A stretch of 64,000 bases of DNA from Aggregatilinea lenta (GCF_003569045.1 NZ_BFCB01000002.1:124001-188000), one strand, 5' to 3'. Counted from the first letter of the stretch, positions 54,052-63,341 are shown. Made by a program: numbers and translations. Notes: generated from the letters alone by a model not told the origin.

Positions 54052-55122
54052 TCAGACCAGAAACACCCCGTTTTCCAGCACCATGCGCCCGTCGAGGTAA
54101 ATCGCACCCTCGCCGCGCAGATCCTTCACAATATCCCAGTGCAGTGCGGACTGGTTGATTCCGCCGCACTCGTGGTAGGCGCGGCCCAGCGCCAGATGAA
54201 TCGTGCCGCCGATCTTCTCGTCGTACAGGATATCGTACGAATAGCGGTCGATCCCGAAGTTCGTGCCAACGCCGAATTCACCCAGGCGGCGCGCGCCGTC
54301 ATCCATGTGCACGATCCGGTCGAGCAGGTCCTGGTTGTCGTCCGCCGTGGCGCGCACGACCTCCCCGCCCTTGAATTCCAGGCGGATGCCGGGGATCAGC
54401 TTGCCCGAAGACACGCCCGGAAACTCGAAGAAGATCTGCCCCTCGGCGCTATCGTCCACAGGCGCAGTGAAGATCTCGCCGTCGGGCATGTTCAGCGTAC
54501 CGTCGCCTACTTCGTAGGTCCGGCCCCGCGTCGAAAACGTGATATCCGTCTCGCGCCCGACGATGCGCACCTGTTGCGCCGCTTCGAAGACATCCTTCAG
54601 TTCGCGGTAGCGCCGGGCTTCTTCCGCCCAATCACGTAACGTCGCGCTAAAGAAGAATTCCATCATATCGTCGAGGCTGGTCCCAGCAGCCTGCGCAAAC
54701 GACTCGTTCGGCACGCGGATCAGCACCCAGCGCGTTTGATCGATGCGCATGGCCGACGTCTTGCCCAACGCGCGGCGGTGCGCAGCCAGCCGGTCCGCGC
54801 CGATGCCCTCGAATTCGTGCGGATTGCGCGCCCCGCGCAGCCCGATGTAGACGTCGGCCCATTCCATGCCGTACGCCTGTATCTCAGGCACCCACTCGAT
54901 CTGCTCCATCGTGCCGTGGCGCATCAATTCGCGTTCCAGGTACGCGGATACGAACTCGACCTGCGGCAGCGCGCCCGCCCGGACCGCCTGGCTGTATACG
55001 CCCGTCACGAGCGGCAGCGTTTCCGTCTCCATCATGGTGATAAAAACACGCTCGCCCGGCTGCGTCCGCGTCGAATAGTTAACAAGGATATCCGCCAGCT
55101 GCATCCAGCGTGGATCGGTCAT
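54052..55122 (-). CDS. M29-family metalloaminopeptidase
   Basis: The 356-residue protein matches thermophilic aminopeptidases of family M29: LADILVNYSTRTQPGERVFI at the N-terminus, then metal-binding positions in the C-terminal half: LGEFGVGTNFGID, LALGRAYHECGGINQSALHW and the closing DIVKDLRGEGAIYLDG. It removes N-terminal residues from peptides in the cytoplasm. It is the last gene of an otherwise sugar-related operon, so the substrate may be a glycopeptide or amino-acid conjugate (inference). Confidence 0.88.
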   Translation of the reverse strand: MTDPRWMQLADILVNYSTRTQPGERVFITMMETETLPLVTGVYSQAVRAGALPQVEFVSAYLERELMRHGTMEQIEWVPEIQAYGMEWADVYIGLRGARNPHEFEGIGADRLAAHRRALGKTSAMRIDQTRWVLIRVPNESFAQAAGTSLDDMMEFFFSATLRDWAEEARRYRELKDVFEAAQQVRIVGRETDITFSTRGRTYEVGDGTLNMPDGEIFTAPVDDSAEGQIFFEFPGVSSGKLIPGIRLEFKGGEVVRATADDNQDLLDRIVHMDDGARRLGEFGVGTNFGIDRYSYDILYDEKIGGTIHLALGRAYHECGGINQSALHWDIVKDLRGEGAIYLDGRMVLENGVFLV

Positions 55123-55158
55123 CGTATCGTCCTTTGCGTTTCCATCATTCCGTAAATG

Positions 55159-56130
55159 CTACAGCTTGCCGTGCGCCCAATCGGGCAGCAGGTCCAGCAG
55201 CGTCTGGCTGATCGGCATCTCTTGCAGCACGGTATACGCCGCTGCCGGATTCAACACGCCGCGCTCGGTGATGATGCCGCGCACCAGTTCTGGCGGCGTT
55301 ACGTCGAACAGCGGCCCGACCACCGGCGCTTCGGGATATTCATCCTCGTCCAGCACGTCCTCGCGCGGGATCGGATCGACGCGGAACGGCAGACCCAGCA
55401 GCGTCGCCGTATCGAACTTGAGCGTATCGGCGGCGATGTAAAACGGCACGCCATGCGCCTTCGCCACCAACGCGGTCGGATACGTGCCCAGCTTGCACAG
55501 CGTCTCACCTGTCGCCGCGACGGAATCTGCGCCGACCATCACCACGTCGCTCTGCGGGACCAGCACGCCAATCGCCGCGTCGATGCTGACTTCGACCGGG
55601 ATGCCGTACTCGATCATACGCTCGACCGTCCACAGCCCTTCGTTGGCGGGGCGCGACTCGGTAACGATCACCCGCAGGCGCTTCCCCTGGTCGTGCGCGG
55701 CCTTGATCACGCGCCATACGGTCGAACTCATGCTGTACATGAACAGCGTGTCGCCGTCCTTCAGCAGTTCCGCGCCACAGCGCGCGACGCGGCCCAGCGC
55801 GTCTTCGACGAACTGCAAAAAGTCCGCGATAGTTTCCAGCAAATGCGCCCGGAGTGTAACGAGATCCTCCCCGCCGGCGCGGCTTGCTTCCACCTGCTTC
55901 ATGACGCGGTGTAGCGCGTTCAGCGGCGGCGCAAAGGACGGCAGCGCAGCGAACAGTGCGAGCGCAGCGGCTTCGACTTCCGCCGCAAGCGCCTCGCCCG
56001 TCGTTGCCGGGCTGCTGTCGATCACCTCGCGCACGGCCTGGCTCACTTCTTTCGCGGTGTCGGCAGCGCCGCCGATCACGTCGGCGTGAATACGCTCGAT
56101 CACCCGCCCTACTGCCGGGTGGTGTGCCAT
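55159..56130 (-). CDS. eIF2B-like sugar-phosphate isomerase (MtnA/R15P isomerase family)
   Basis: The 323-residue protein has the IF-2B fold motifs GDTLFMYSMSSTVWRVIKA, VTESRPANEGLWTVERM and VVMVGADSVAATGETLCKLG, with Asp and Cys positions resembling the MtnA active region. Related enzymes isomerise aldose-1-phosphates such as methylthioribose-1-phosphate or ribose-1,5-bisphosphate. The start is the ATG at 56130, since an upstream in-frame start would overlap the kinase. The kinase upstream suggests a phosphorylated sugar substrate. Confidence 0.83.
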   Translation of the reverse strand: MAHHPAVGRVIERIHADVIGGAADTAKEVSQAVREVIDSSPATTGEALAAEVEAAALALFAALPSFAPPLNALHRVMKQVEASRAGGEDLVTLRAHLLETIADFLQFVEDALGRVARCGAELLKDGDTLFMYSMSSTVWRVIKAAHDQGKRLRVIVTESRPANEGLWTVERMIEYGIPVEVSIDAAIGVLVPQSDVVMVGADSVAATGETLCKLGTYPTALVAKAHGVPFYIAADTLKFDTATLLGLPFRVDPIPREDVLDEDEYPEAPVVGPLFDVTPPELVRGIITERGVLNPAAAYTVLQEMPISQTLLDLLPDWAHGKL

Positions 56131-56198
56131 ACGTTTTTTGCCCTTTCGTCGTGGCGGCGGCCCGCCCTTCACCTTACACGGGCCGCCGCGCCCGCCTG

Positions 56199-57755
56199 TC
56201 AACCCTGACCTTGCAGCCAGGAGAAAAAGTCGTGCAGTTTCAAAAACAGTCCGCTTTGGTAGAGCGTTTCGTACGAGGCTTTGAACAGTTCAAAACTCCG
56301 CCCATACGCCTGCCTGGCATCCGATCCAGGCGTATAGGTTTCAGCCAGGCGGCTCAACGCCCGCACGCCATCCGCCGCGCTGCTGAAGATTCCCGTGCCC
56401 AGCCCGGCGCAGATCGCCGCGCCAACCGCCGCCGCGTTGCTGGTGCTGGAGCGCGTCACGGGGCGCTGCAAGATGTCCGCGTGAAGCTGACACCAAAACG
56501 GCGATTTACTCCCCCCGCCGGAAAGATACACCGTGCGAACCGGCGTGCCGCCCGCCTCCATGTGTTCCAGAATCCAGCGGCTTTCGTAACACATACCTTC
56601 CAGCATGGCGCGGATCACGTCCGCGCGGGTGTGCGTGATGTGCAGTCCCAGCAGCGCCCCGCTGCCCTGAGGAAAGTTGATCGGCGCGGTCGTGCCGTTG
56701 AAGGTCGGCAGGAATACGAGTCCCCCCGCGCCGGGCGCGGACGCGCTCGCCTGCTCCACCAGCAGATCGTACGGGCTGCGCTCACCCTGCCGCGCAACCT
56801 GGATTTCCGGTTGGGCGAACTCGTCCCGGAACCGCTGGAACACGATCCCCGACGCCTGCGTGTGCCCTTCCATCTCGTACTGATCCGGCAGCGCATGGCA
56901 CGCACTGGGAATGATCTCGCTCGTATCACGCGCGGGGCCGTCCACTGCCGCCATGACTGCCGTGGCCGTGCCCAGGTTGATCAGCCCCTGCCCCGGTTCG
57001 ATCATGCCGCTGCCCAACGCCGCGCACTGCTGATCCCCGCCGCCCAATACCAACGGCGTGCCCAGGCGCAGCCCCAGTTCGGCGGCGGCTGCCGGGTTGG
57101 AAAGCGTCCCGGCGACCGTGCCCGGCGCAGCCAACCAGGGCAGCAGATCCGCGCGCAACCCCAAACGATCCAGGATCTCTGGCGACCACTGCCGCGAGCG
57201 TGAATCCAGCAGGCCGTAAAACGTCGCGGTCGCGTGGTCCAGAGGCGGATCGTCCACGCCCATGCGCGCCATGATCACGCTGGCGATGGGCCACATGCGC
57301 CACGCGGCATCCACAAGACCAGGACGCTCACGCGCGAACCAGACCAGTTTGGACAGCGACGATACGAAGTAGATCGGAACGCCCGTGATGTCGTAATACG
57401 ACAGCGGCTCCATGCGCGCGCGGATCTCGTCCAGGTATGGCACGCCCCGGTGATCCATCCACACCACAAAGTCGTGCAGCGGCGCGCCCGTTTTGTCGAC
57501 CAACGCGAACGTGCCCCGTTGATGCGAAAACCCGATCCCCGCAATCGATGCCGGATCGATGGCCGCTTGCGCCAGTGCACTGCGTACCGCCTGCACCGTG
57601 CCCTGCCAGAACGCTTCGGCGGGCTGTTCCGCCCAGCCGGGCGCGGGCGCGCGCAGCCCGATCTCGACTTCGCCGCTGCCAATCTGACGCCCGTCGGAGG
57701 TGACGATCACCGCGCGAACGCCGGTTGTACCCAGGTCAACCGCTAACAGGCTCAT
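56199..57755 (-). CDS. FGGY-family carbohydrate kinase (xylulokinase-like)
   Basis: The 518-residue kinase starts MSLLAVDLGTTGVRAVIVTS, contains VLGGGDQQCAALGSGMI and VYLSGGGSKSPFWCQLHA, and has the usual two-lobe FGGY length. It starts inside the stop of the permease (ATGA), so it is translationally coupled. The substrate is unproven; it is only moderately similar in pattern to the kinase at 25,171. Confidence 0.9.
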   Translation of the reverse strand: MSLLAVDLGTTGVRAVIVTSDGRQIGSGEVEIGLRAPAPGWAEQPAEAFWQGTVQAVRSALAQAAIDPASIAGIGFSHQRGTFALVDKTGAPLHDFVVWMDHRGVPYLDEIRARMEPLSYYDITGVPIYFVSSLSKLVWFARERPGLVDAAWRMWPIASVIMARMGVDDPPLDHATATFYGLLDSRSRQWSPEILDRLGLRADLLPWLAAPGTVAGTLSNPAAAAELGLRLGTPLVLGGGDQQCAALGSGMIEPGQGLINLGTATAVMAAVDGPARDTSEIIPSACHALPDQYEMEGHTQASGIVFQRFRDEFAQPEIQVARQGERSPYDLLVEQASASAPGAGGLVFLPTFNGTTAPINFPQGSGALLGLHITHTRADVIRAMLEGMCYESRWILEHMEAGGTPVRTVYLSGGGSKSPFWCQLHADILQRPVTRSSTSNAAAVGAAICAGLGTGIFSSAADGVRALSRLAETYTPGSDARQAYGRSFELFKASYETLYQSGLFLKLHDFFSWLQGQG

Positions 57756-58624
57756 GCGTCGAGCGCCTCGTTTTTACGCAGCCGCGCGAACAACAGCGAC
57801 GTAACGATCACGATCGCGGCCAGGAACAGGTACGATGCGGCGGCAGCTTCGCCCATATTCAGCTTGACGAACGCCAGCCGGTAGATGTAATAGGCGAACG
57901 TCTCCGTGGACGATCCCGGCCCGCCGCCGGTCATGATGTACACCAGATCATACGCACGCAGCAAGTCGATCACGCGCAGGATCAGCGCGACCAGGATCAC
58001 GCTGCGCAGCATGGGAAGTTCCAGATACCAGATGCGTTGGAAGAAGTTCGCGCCGTCAATCGTCGCCGCCTCGAATGGTTCCTCCGGCAGCGACAGGATG
58101 CCCGCGTACAGCAGCAGCATCACGAAGGGCGTCCACTGCCACGCATCCACGAAGATCAGCGTGGGCAGTGCCGTCGCCTGTGTCGCCAGCCACGGCTGCC
58201 CGCCGATACCGATCACGTCCAGCAGGTAGTTGACGATGCCGAGATCGGGATGCAGCAGCATGCGCCAGATCAGCCCGACGGCGATGGGCGTGATCATCAT
58301 AGGGATCATCAGGATGGAAACAAAAGCATTCTGATAATGCTTAATGGCGCTCAGAGCGCGGGCAATCGCGTAGCCCAGCCCCAACTCGACAACAACCGCC
58401 CAGAACGTGAACCGCAGCGTCACCTCGACCGCGTTCCGCAGCTCGTTGTCCGTAAGTACTTCGTGAAAATTCGTTAGTCCCTGATAAGGCCGGTAAGTCG
58501 GGCGACTGAGGACGTAGAAGTAGAGGCTGGTCCGCAGCGAATACACCAGCGGGAAGACCAGCACGAGTAACATCGCCAGGACAGCCGGTAACACGAGCCA
58601 GTATCGCGTCGGGATCTTGGGCAT
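57752..58624 (-). CDS. ABC sugar transporter, MalF-type permease
   Basis: This 290-residue permease starts MPKIPTRYWLVLPAVLAMLL; the EAA loop is EAATIDGANFFQRIWYLELP. The ATG at 58624 has AAGGAT ahead; upstream in-frame codons encode an unusual hydrophilic leader crossing a strong hairpin and are not used. Confidence 0.92.
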   Translation of the reverse strand: MPKIPTRYWLVLPAVLAMLLVLVFPLVYSLRTSLYFYVLSRPTYRPYQGLTNFHEVLTDNELRNAVEVTLRFTFWAVVVELGLGYAIARALSAIKHYQNAFVSILMIPMMITPIAVGLIWRMLLHPDLGIVNYLLDVIGIGGQPWLATQATALPTLIFVDAWQWTPFVMLLLYAGILSLPEEPFEAATIDGANFFQRIWYLELPMLRSVILVALILRVIDLLRAYDLVYIMTGGGPGSSTETFAYYIYRLAFVKLNMGEAAAASYLFLAAIVIVTSLLFARLRKNEALDA

Positions 58625-58663
58625 TCGCCAAATCCTTATTCCCTGACGGCTTGAAAGCGCATG

Positions 58664-58698
58664 AGGGAGGAGGTGCGTGTTGCGTACTCCTCCTCCCT
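58664..58698 (-). terminator. Intra-operon GC hairpin after the binding-protein gene
   Basis: AGGGAGGAGG (58,664) pairs with CCTCCTCCCT (58,689). It is the third CUT1 operon in this window with such a hairpin immediately after the binding-protein stop. No T-run follows. Confidence 0.65.
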
Positions 58699-58715
58699 TG
58701 ACTACCGGATACAAA

Positions 58716-60038
58716 CTAGCCGATCAGCGGATCGCCAACCACGAGATCGTTCATTTCCGATGCGGCGTCATCCAGTGCCGCCTGCGGATCCTTGCCACCG
58801 GCCACCGATTCGGACAGCTCGCGGGCCAGGATATCGACCATCTGCGCGGCCCCACCGAACAGCGGCACGGGCTTCGCCGTGGCGATCATTTCCTCGATCA
58901 CGTCGTAGTACGGGTACAGTTCCAGCACTTCAGGGTCCTGGAAGACATCGTAACGGGTCGGTGCGCCGCCCAGAATCGCGCGGGCCTTCGCCGTGTCGAA
59001 CGATTCGACCCAGTTTATGAATTCCCAGGCCGCGTCAGGGTTCGGAGCACTGCGCGGGATCGCCCAGCCCCAACCACCCTGAGCGCCGCTGCCGCCCGGC
59101 GCGACGGCCAGTGCCGTCAGGCCAGCCACCTGCGACTGATCGGGATCGTCAAGCTGTGCGGGCATCCAACTGTAGGTGAGCATCATCGCCGCGTTGCCCT
59201 GGCGCATGACTTCGGCCTGCTCGTCAAAGTTGTAGCCCGTCGCGCCTTCCGGTGCGGCGTTTTCGTACAGGTCGATCATGGCCGTCAGCGCTTCGACGCC
59301 TTCGGGGCTGTTGACGGTCGCGTTCCAGTCTTCGTCATAGTACCAGCCGCCGAGGCTGAAGAGCAGGTTCGCCCATTCCGCGTGAATGCCCACGCCGCGC
59401 GCCAACTGCTGCGTCACACCGTAGAAGTCCACTTCGCCGTCGCCGTCCGTGTCGCGGGTCAGGAACTTGGCAACCTGAACGTAGTCCGCGACGGTGGTCG
59501 GCACTTCCAGCGGCACGCCGAATTCGGCTTCGTATTCGGCCTGCAGGTCAGGATCTGCAAAGATATCCGTGCGATAGACCAGGCCCATCGTGTAATTATA
59601 GAACGGCAGCAGGTAGGTCGTGCCGTTCACCGTACCGAGCATTTCGAACATGGCCGGGATGTAAACGCTGGTATCGAAGCTGCTCGCCGCGATGTAGTCC
59701 TCGAGGGGCAGCAGCCAGTCCGCGCCGACGAACTCACCGACCCACTGCTTGTCCACCACCACGACGTCGTACGCGCCCTGGTCCGCGATGAACTGGGGCA
59801 GCAGGCGCTCGTGAATGGCGGTGTAGGTCAACACTTCGATGTTGACTTCGATGCCGGTCTGCTCGGTGAATTCGGGGATCAACTGCTGGATGTACTCAGT
59901 GTCGGATACCGATTCCATCAGGATGTTGATGGTCGTACCCTCTTGGGCTTTCGCAGCCGGAACGATTCCGGCGGACAGTGACGCGAGCATGACCAGCGCC
60001 ATCACCAATGTAACGGTTCTTTTCAGGTGCACCATCAT
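58716..60038 (-). CDS. ABC sugar transporter, substrate-binding protein (CUT1)
   Basis: The 440-residue precursor has a signal peptide ending near PAAKAQEG. The mature protein starts TTINILMESVSDTEYIQQLI; the family-1 features LLPFYNYTMGLVYRTDIFAD and WGWAIPRSAPNPDAAWEF follow. It lies between the two permease genes, an unusual order in which MalG comes before it. Confidence 0.92.
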   Translation of the reverse strand: MMVHLKRTVTLVMALVMLASLSAGIVPAAKAQEGTTINILMESVSDTEYIQQLIPEFTEQTGIEVNIEVLTYTAIHERLLPQFIADQGAYDVVVVDKQWVGEFVGADWLLPLEDYIAASSFDTSVYIPAMFEMLGTVNGTTYLLPFYNYTMGLVYRTDIFADPDLQAEYEAEFGVPLEVPTTVADYVQVAKFLTRDTDGDGEVDFYGVTQQLARGVGIHAEWANLLFSLGGWYYDEDWNATVNSPEGVEALTAMIDLYENAAPEGATGYNFDEQAEVMRQGNAAMMLTYSWMPAQLDDPDQSQVAGLTALAVAPGGSGAQGGWGWAIPRSAPNPDAAWEFINWVESFDTAKARAILGGAPTRYDVFQDPEVLELYPYYDVIEEMIATAKPVPLFGGAAQMVDILARELSESVAGGKDPQAALDDAASEMNDLVVGDPLIG

Positions 60039-60237
60039 TGCCTCCTGTGGTCTTTCATCTTAAGAGTTTCACGAACGATAAACTAAAACCGACGCGGGCG
60101 AGAAAGATCGTCACCTGGGGCGTGCCCGTCCTCTCGCATGGGACAGATAGGCCGCTCACCTCTGCGTTGTGGTCAAATGCCGGCGTTGCTCCTTCCTCCT
60201 GCCCTCGATAATGGCCCGACGGCACGGCGATTTGCGC

Positions 60238-61119
60238 TCATTTCACCCCGCCAAAACTCAACCCTCTGACCAGATAGCCGCGAATCGAGAAGGTCAGCAG
60301 CACGACCGGTACGATCATGGTCATGGTCGCCGCCGAAAGTTCCCCGATCTCCACGCCGCGCTGCGTCAAAAAGTTGGCGATGGCGATAGGCAGGGTGCGC
60401 GTCTCGTTGCCTGTCAGGATCAGGGCGAACAAAAACTCGTTCCATGCGAACAAAAAGGTGAGGATGCTTGTCGCGGCAATGCCCGGCGCGGCCAGCGGCA
60501 GCGTGACGTGCCGCAAAACCTGAAGCGTGGACGCGCCGTCGATGTGCGCCGCCTCTTCGATCTCCGCCGGAACACCTTCGAAAAAGCTGATGAGCATCCA
60601 GATCATGAATGGAGCCGAAAACGTGAAGTAGGCGATGATCAAACCGGTATAGGTGTTTTGCAGGTGAAACGTCTGTGCCAGCAGGAAGAACGGAATCAGG
60701 ACCACGATGGCGGGCATCGTCCGGTTATTGAGCACCCACCCACGCAGGAAGTTCCCGCCCGTGTTGAACCGCGCGAACGAGTATGCGGCAGGTGCGCCGA
60801 TCAGCAGGCCCAACAGCGTCGTCACCGAAGCAACGATAGCCGAGTTCAAGAAATAGTTCGGAAAAGGATACTTGTTCAGCAGCGCGTCATAGTTTTCGAG
60901 CGTCGGCGTAAAAATCCATTTGGGCGGAATACTGTACGCAATCGACCGCGTTTTGAACGACGTTAGCAACACCCACAGCAGCGGCAGAATCACGATCAAG
61001 CTGGCCGCGATCACGATAGTATAGGCGACCATCGTCTCGATGCGGCGGCGCTGCGACTGAGTGATATAAAAGCGACGTGTTGAGCGCGGCGAGGTCTTGT
61101 TCGTCCTATTCCCTGTCAT
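60238..61119 (-). CDS. ABC sugar transporter, MalG-type permease
   Basis: The 293-residue protein has a basic N-terminus and six membrane helices, starting TMVAYTIVIAASLIVILPLL. The EAA loop is EEAAHIDGASTLQVLRHVTL. It lies upstream of its binding-protein gene, 20 bases after the LLM oxidoreductase. Confidence 0.92.
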   Translation of the reverse strand: MTGNRTNKTSPRSTRRFYITQSQRRRIETMVAYTIVIAASLIVILPLLWVLLTSFKTRSIAYSIPPKWIFTPTLENYDALLNKYPFPNYFLNSAIVASVTTLLGLLIGAPAAYSFARFNTGGNFLRGWVLNNRTMPAIVVLIPFFLLAQTFHLQNTYTGLIIAYFTFSAPFMIWMLISFFEGVPAEIEEAAHIDGASTLQVLRHVTLPLAAPGIAATSILTFLFAWNEFLFALILTGNETRTLPIAIANFLTQRGVEIGELSAATMTMIVPVVLLTFSIRGYLVRGLSFGGVK

Positions 61120-61139
61120 TCGACACTCCTTCGCCGGTT

Positions 61140-62168
61140 TCAGTTCAACCCTGGCAGCACGTCAGTCGCTACGAGGTCCAGACAGCTTTGCAAGGTCTGG
61201 TCCCCGGCGGGCACGGCGCGGATCGCGATCTGGCCGAAGCCCATCGCGCCGATGGCGCGCAGCCGGGCCGTCACCTCGGCGGGCGTGCCTGCGACCGCAA
61301 GATGGTCGATCAAAACGTCCGGGATTAGCGGTGCACTGTGGGCGGGATCGGCGTAGTAGGCGCGGGTTTTGTAGTCTTTTTTGCCCAACACCCGCACCAA
61401 CTCCGAAGGCATTTCGAACGGCGGCAAAACGTCCAGGTATGCGAGTTCGGGGTAGCTGGACCGCAGCGCCGAGAGGACCTTAGGGGCGACAGCAGCACGC
61501 GCCGTCGCCCGATCCGCGTGCACAGCCACGTCTACGCGCGAAATCAGCGTCAGGTCGTCCAGCGAGCGCCCGGCACGCTGCGCGCCCTTCCGCACCCAAA
61601 CCAATGCCCTATCGAGCACGTCAGGCGAGGCGTAATTCGCCACCATCGCGGCGTCGGCCACTTCGCCCGCCAGTTGCTGCGTATACCGCCCGTGCCCGGT
61701 TCCGATCATGATTCGTACGGATTCGGTCGGCGTGAAGTCCAGCGGGCGATCCTCCAGCCGGATCACTTCGCCCTCGTAATTCACACTCTGCCCCGCCAGA
61801 AGCCCGCGAATGACTTCAATCGCTTCGCGGATAGCCCGCGCCGGACGATCCTGTGTGATGCCCATCGCCTTCAGCCCGCGCCCGCCCGCGCCCAGCCCCA
61901 GCCATACCCTCCCCGGCGCAACTTCGGCCAGCGTGCCGATGGCGGCAGCGGTCATGATCGGGTGGCGCGAGTACGGATCGGTCACGCACGGCCCCAACTG
62001 AATCCGCGACGTATGTGCCGCGACCAGCGTCAGCCCTACGTAACACTCGCGGAAGAATTTCTCGTCGGGATACCAGAAGTGTGTGAACCCGGCCTGCTCG
62101 ACCTGGCGGGCCAAAGCGATCAGGTCGCCTGGCTTCAGAAGGGGATCGACGAGCACACCGTAGTCCAT
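61140..62168 (-). CDS. LLM-class flavin/F420-dependent oxidoreductase
   Basis: This 342-residue luciferase-like TIM barrel begins MDYGVLVDPLLKPGDLIALA, has FWYPDEKFFRECYVGLTLVA and RIQLGPCVTDPYSRHP, and GRVWLGLGAGGRGLKAMGIT, as in F420-dependent reductases such as Mer. The start is the ATG at 62168, with AAGGAAAG upstream; a longer frame adds an unrelated leader. The substrate is unknown, but its place in a sugar operon suggests oxidation or reduction of a carbohydrate derivative. Confidence 0.87.
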   Translation of the reverse strand: MDYGVLVDPLLKPGDLIALARQVEQAGFTHFWYPDEKFFRECYVGLTLVAAHTSRIQLGPCVTDPYSRHPIMTAAAIGTLAEVAPGRVWLGLGAGGRGLKAMGITQDRPARAIREAIEVIRGLLAGQSVNYEGEVIRLEDRPLDFTPTESVRIMIGTGHGRYTQQLAGEVADAAMVANYASPDVLDRALVWVRKGAQRAGRSLDDLTLISRVDVAVHADRATARAAVAPKVLSALRSSYPELAYLDVLPPFEMPSELVRVLGKKDYKTRAYYADPAHSAPLIPDVLIDHLAVAGTPAEVTARLRAIGAMGFGQIAIRAVPAGDQTLQSCLDLVATDVLPGLN

Positions 62169-62273
62169 GACTCGAGCTTTCCTTAACGAAGTGCGGGGTA
62201 AGACTCTGCCGGAACTGTGCCCGGCGGCGCGAACGAACGCGAACAAACCGGATGATACCGCGCCGGGCGGCGA

Positions 62274-63071
62274 TCAGCGCCCTGTTGCCGCCAAAAACCG
62301 GCTGACGCGCTCAGGATCGACCGGATTCCAGGTATACCCGTCCTGTTTCAGGTACGATCCGACAATCGCCCCGTCTGCCACGTCCAGGAACGCAGCGATG
62401 TTCTCTGCCTTGGTCCCGGTGTTGACCAAAACGGGCGTGCCGTCCACCGCGCCCTTCGCCTCTTGCAGCGCCGAGACGTTCGGTTCCGCGCCCGCCATCG
62501 GGCCGGACACAAGCAGCCCGTCCGCCAGGCTGGATACGGCCACCGAGCGCGCGACCTGCGCGATGGTGCGGTTCCCCAGCGGTGAGGCGAACTCGGGCGC
62601 GATGTTCATGAAGATCGCCACGTCTTCCGCGTCAAGGCGGCGGCGGTCGCGCAGCAGTTGGGCGGCGTCTGTGTTCCACAGCCCCATGTCGGATTCGTAC
62701 GTGCCGGTAGCGACCTCTCGAATGAACGAAGCCCCGGTTGCCGCCGCGATGTTGAGCGCGGCCTGCGCGTCCCACAGGAAGTCCACACCAAAGGGGCGAT
62801 CCCGGGGAGCCAGCTCGGTGACGATGTGCGTCATAACAGCCACGCCTTCGTACCCCGCCTGGAAGGTATAGGGGCGATCCCCTTCGTTACAGAACATCAC
62901 GGCGTCGAAGTCGGCATCCAGCAGAATCTCGAGATCGGACTTCATCGAGGCGATCATCCCCTTGATGCCCTTTTCCGCATCATAGAGCGGCGTGCCAGGC
63001 AGCGGCGGCACATGGGCCATGGCGATAATCGGTTTACGATGCGGAAATAAATCAGCAAAACGATTTTTCAT
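62274..63071 (-). CDS. BtpA/SgcQ-family TIM-barrel protein, paralogue 2
   Basis: The 265-residue protein begins MKNRFADLFPHRKPIIAMAH with PPLPGTPLYDAEKG, continues to DRPFGVDFLWDAQAALNIAA and ends with GTPVLVNTGTKAENIAAFL and ADGAIVGSYLKQDG. It has the same fold as the protein at 33,121, with weak overall similarity. The ATG at 63071 is chosen; an upstream in-frame extension crosses the regulatory region. It is the first gene of the eight-gene operon. Confidence 0.87.
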   Translation of the reverse strand: MKNRFADLFPHRKPIIAMAHVPPLPGTPLYDAEKGIKGMIASMKSDLEILLDADFDAVMFCNEGDRPYTFQAGYEGVAVMTHIVTELAPRDRPFGVDFLWDAQAALNIAAATGASFIREVATGTYESDMGLWNTDAAQLLRDRRRLDAEDVAIFMNIAPEFASPLGNRTIAQVARSVAVSSLADGLLVSGPMAGAEPNVSALQEAKGAVDGTPVLVNTGTKAENIAAFLDVADGAIVGSYLKQDGYTWNPVDPERVSRFLAATGR

Positions 63072-63112
63072 GGCTGGCTTTCTCTTGTGTGCTTGCCAAG
63101 GAGAGAGAACAA

Positions 63113-63171
63113 TGTTTACTATTGTTATAATAAACACGATTTTTGTTTGAAAGTCAACCATTCAAACAAAA
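63113..63171. promoter_or_regulatory. Divergent operator region for the DeoR regulator
   Basis: TTTTGTTTGAA (63,141-63,151) and TTCAAACAAAA (63,161-63,171) form a perfect 11-bp inverted repeat with a 9-base spacer. TGTTTA...TAAACA (63,113-63,136) is a second pair. TGTTT-type half-sites are known for DeoR-family regulators. It separates the BtpA-led operon from the DeoR gene. Confidence 0.7.
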
Positions 63172-63341
63172 TTGGGGTATTTTCTGGTAGACCGTACAGT
63201 TTTCGGCCTCCTTCTTTTGGTATAAAGGACAAATTTTCGCGTTATCGGAAGAAAGTGAGCTGGTATAAGATGAGAGCGCGCGTTATCCACAGCGCTTGAT
63301 GTGCCGAGGCCCTACCTATCACCGACCAGGGGAACACCGAT

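Noticed and set aside
58677-59981. 434-codon plus-strand frame over the binding-protein gene
   Set aside because: Complement of a real gene with signal peptide; no protein-like features.
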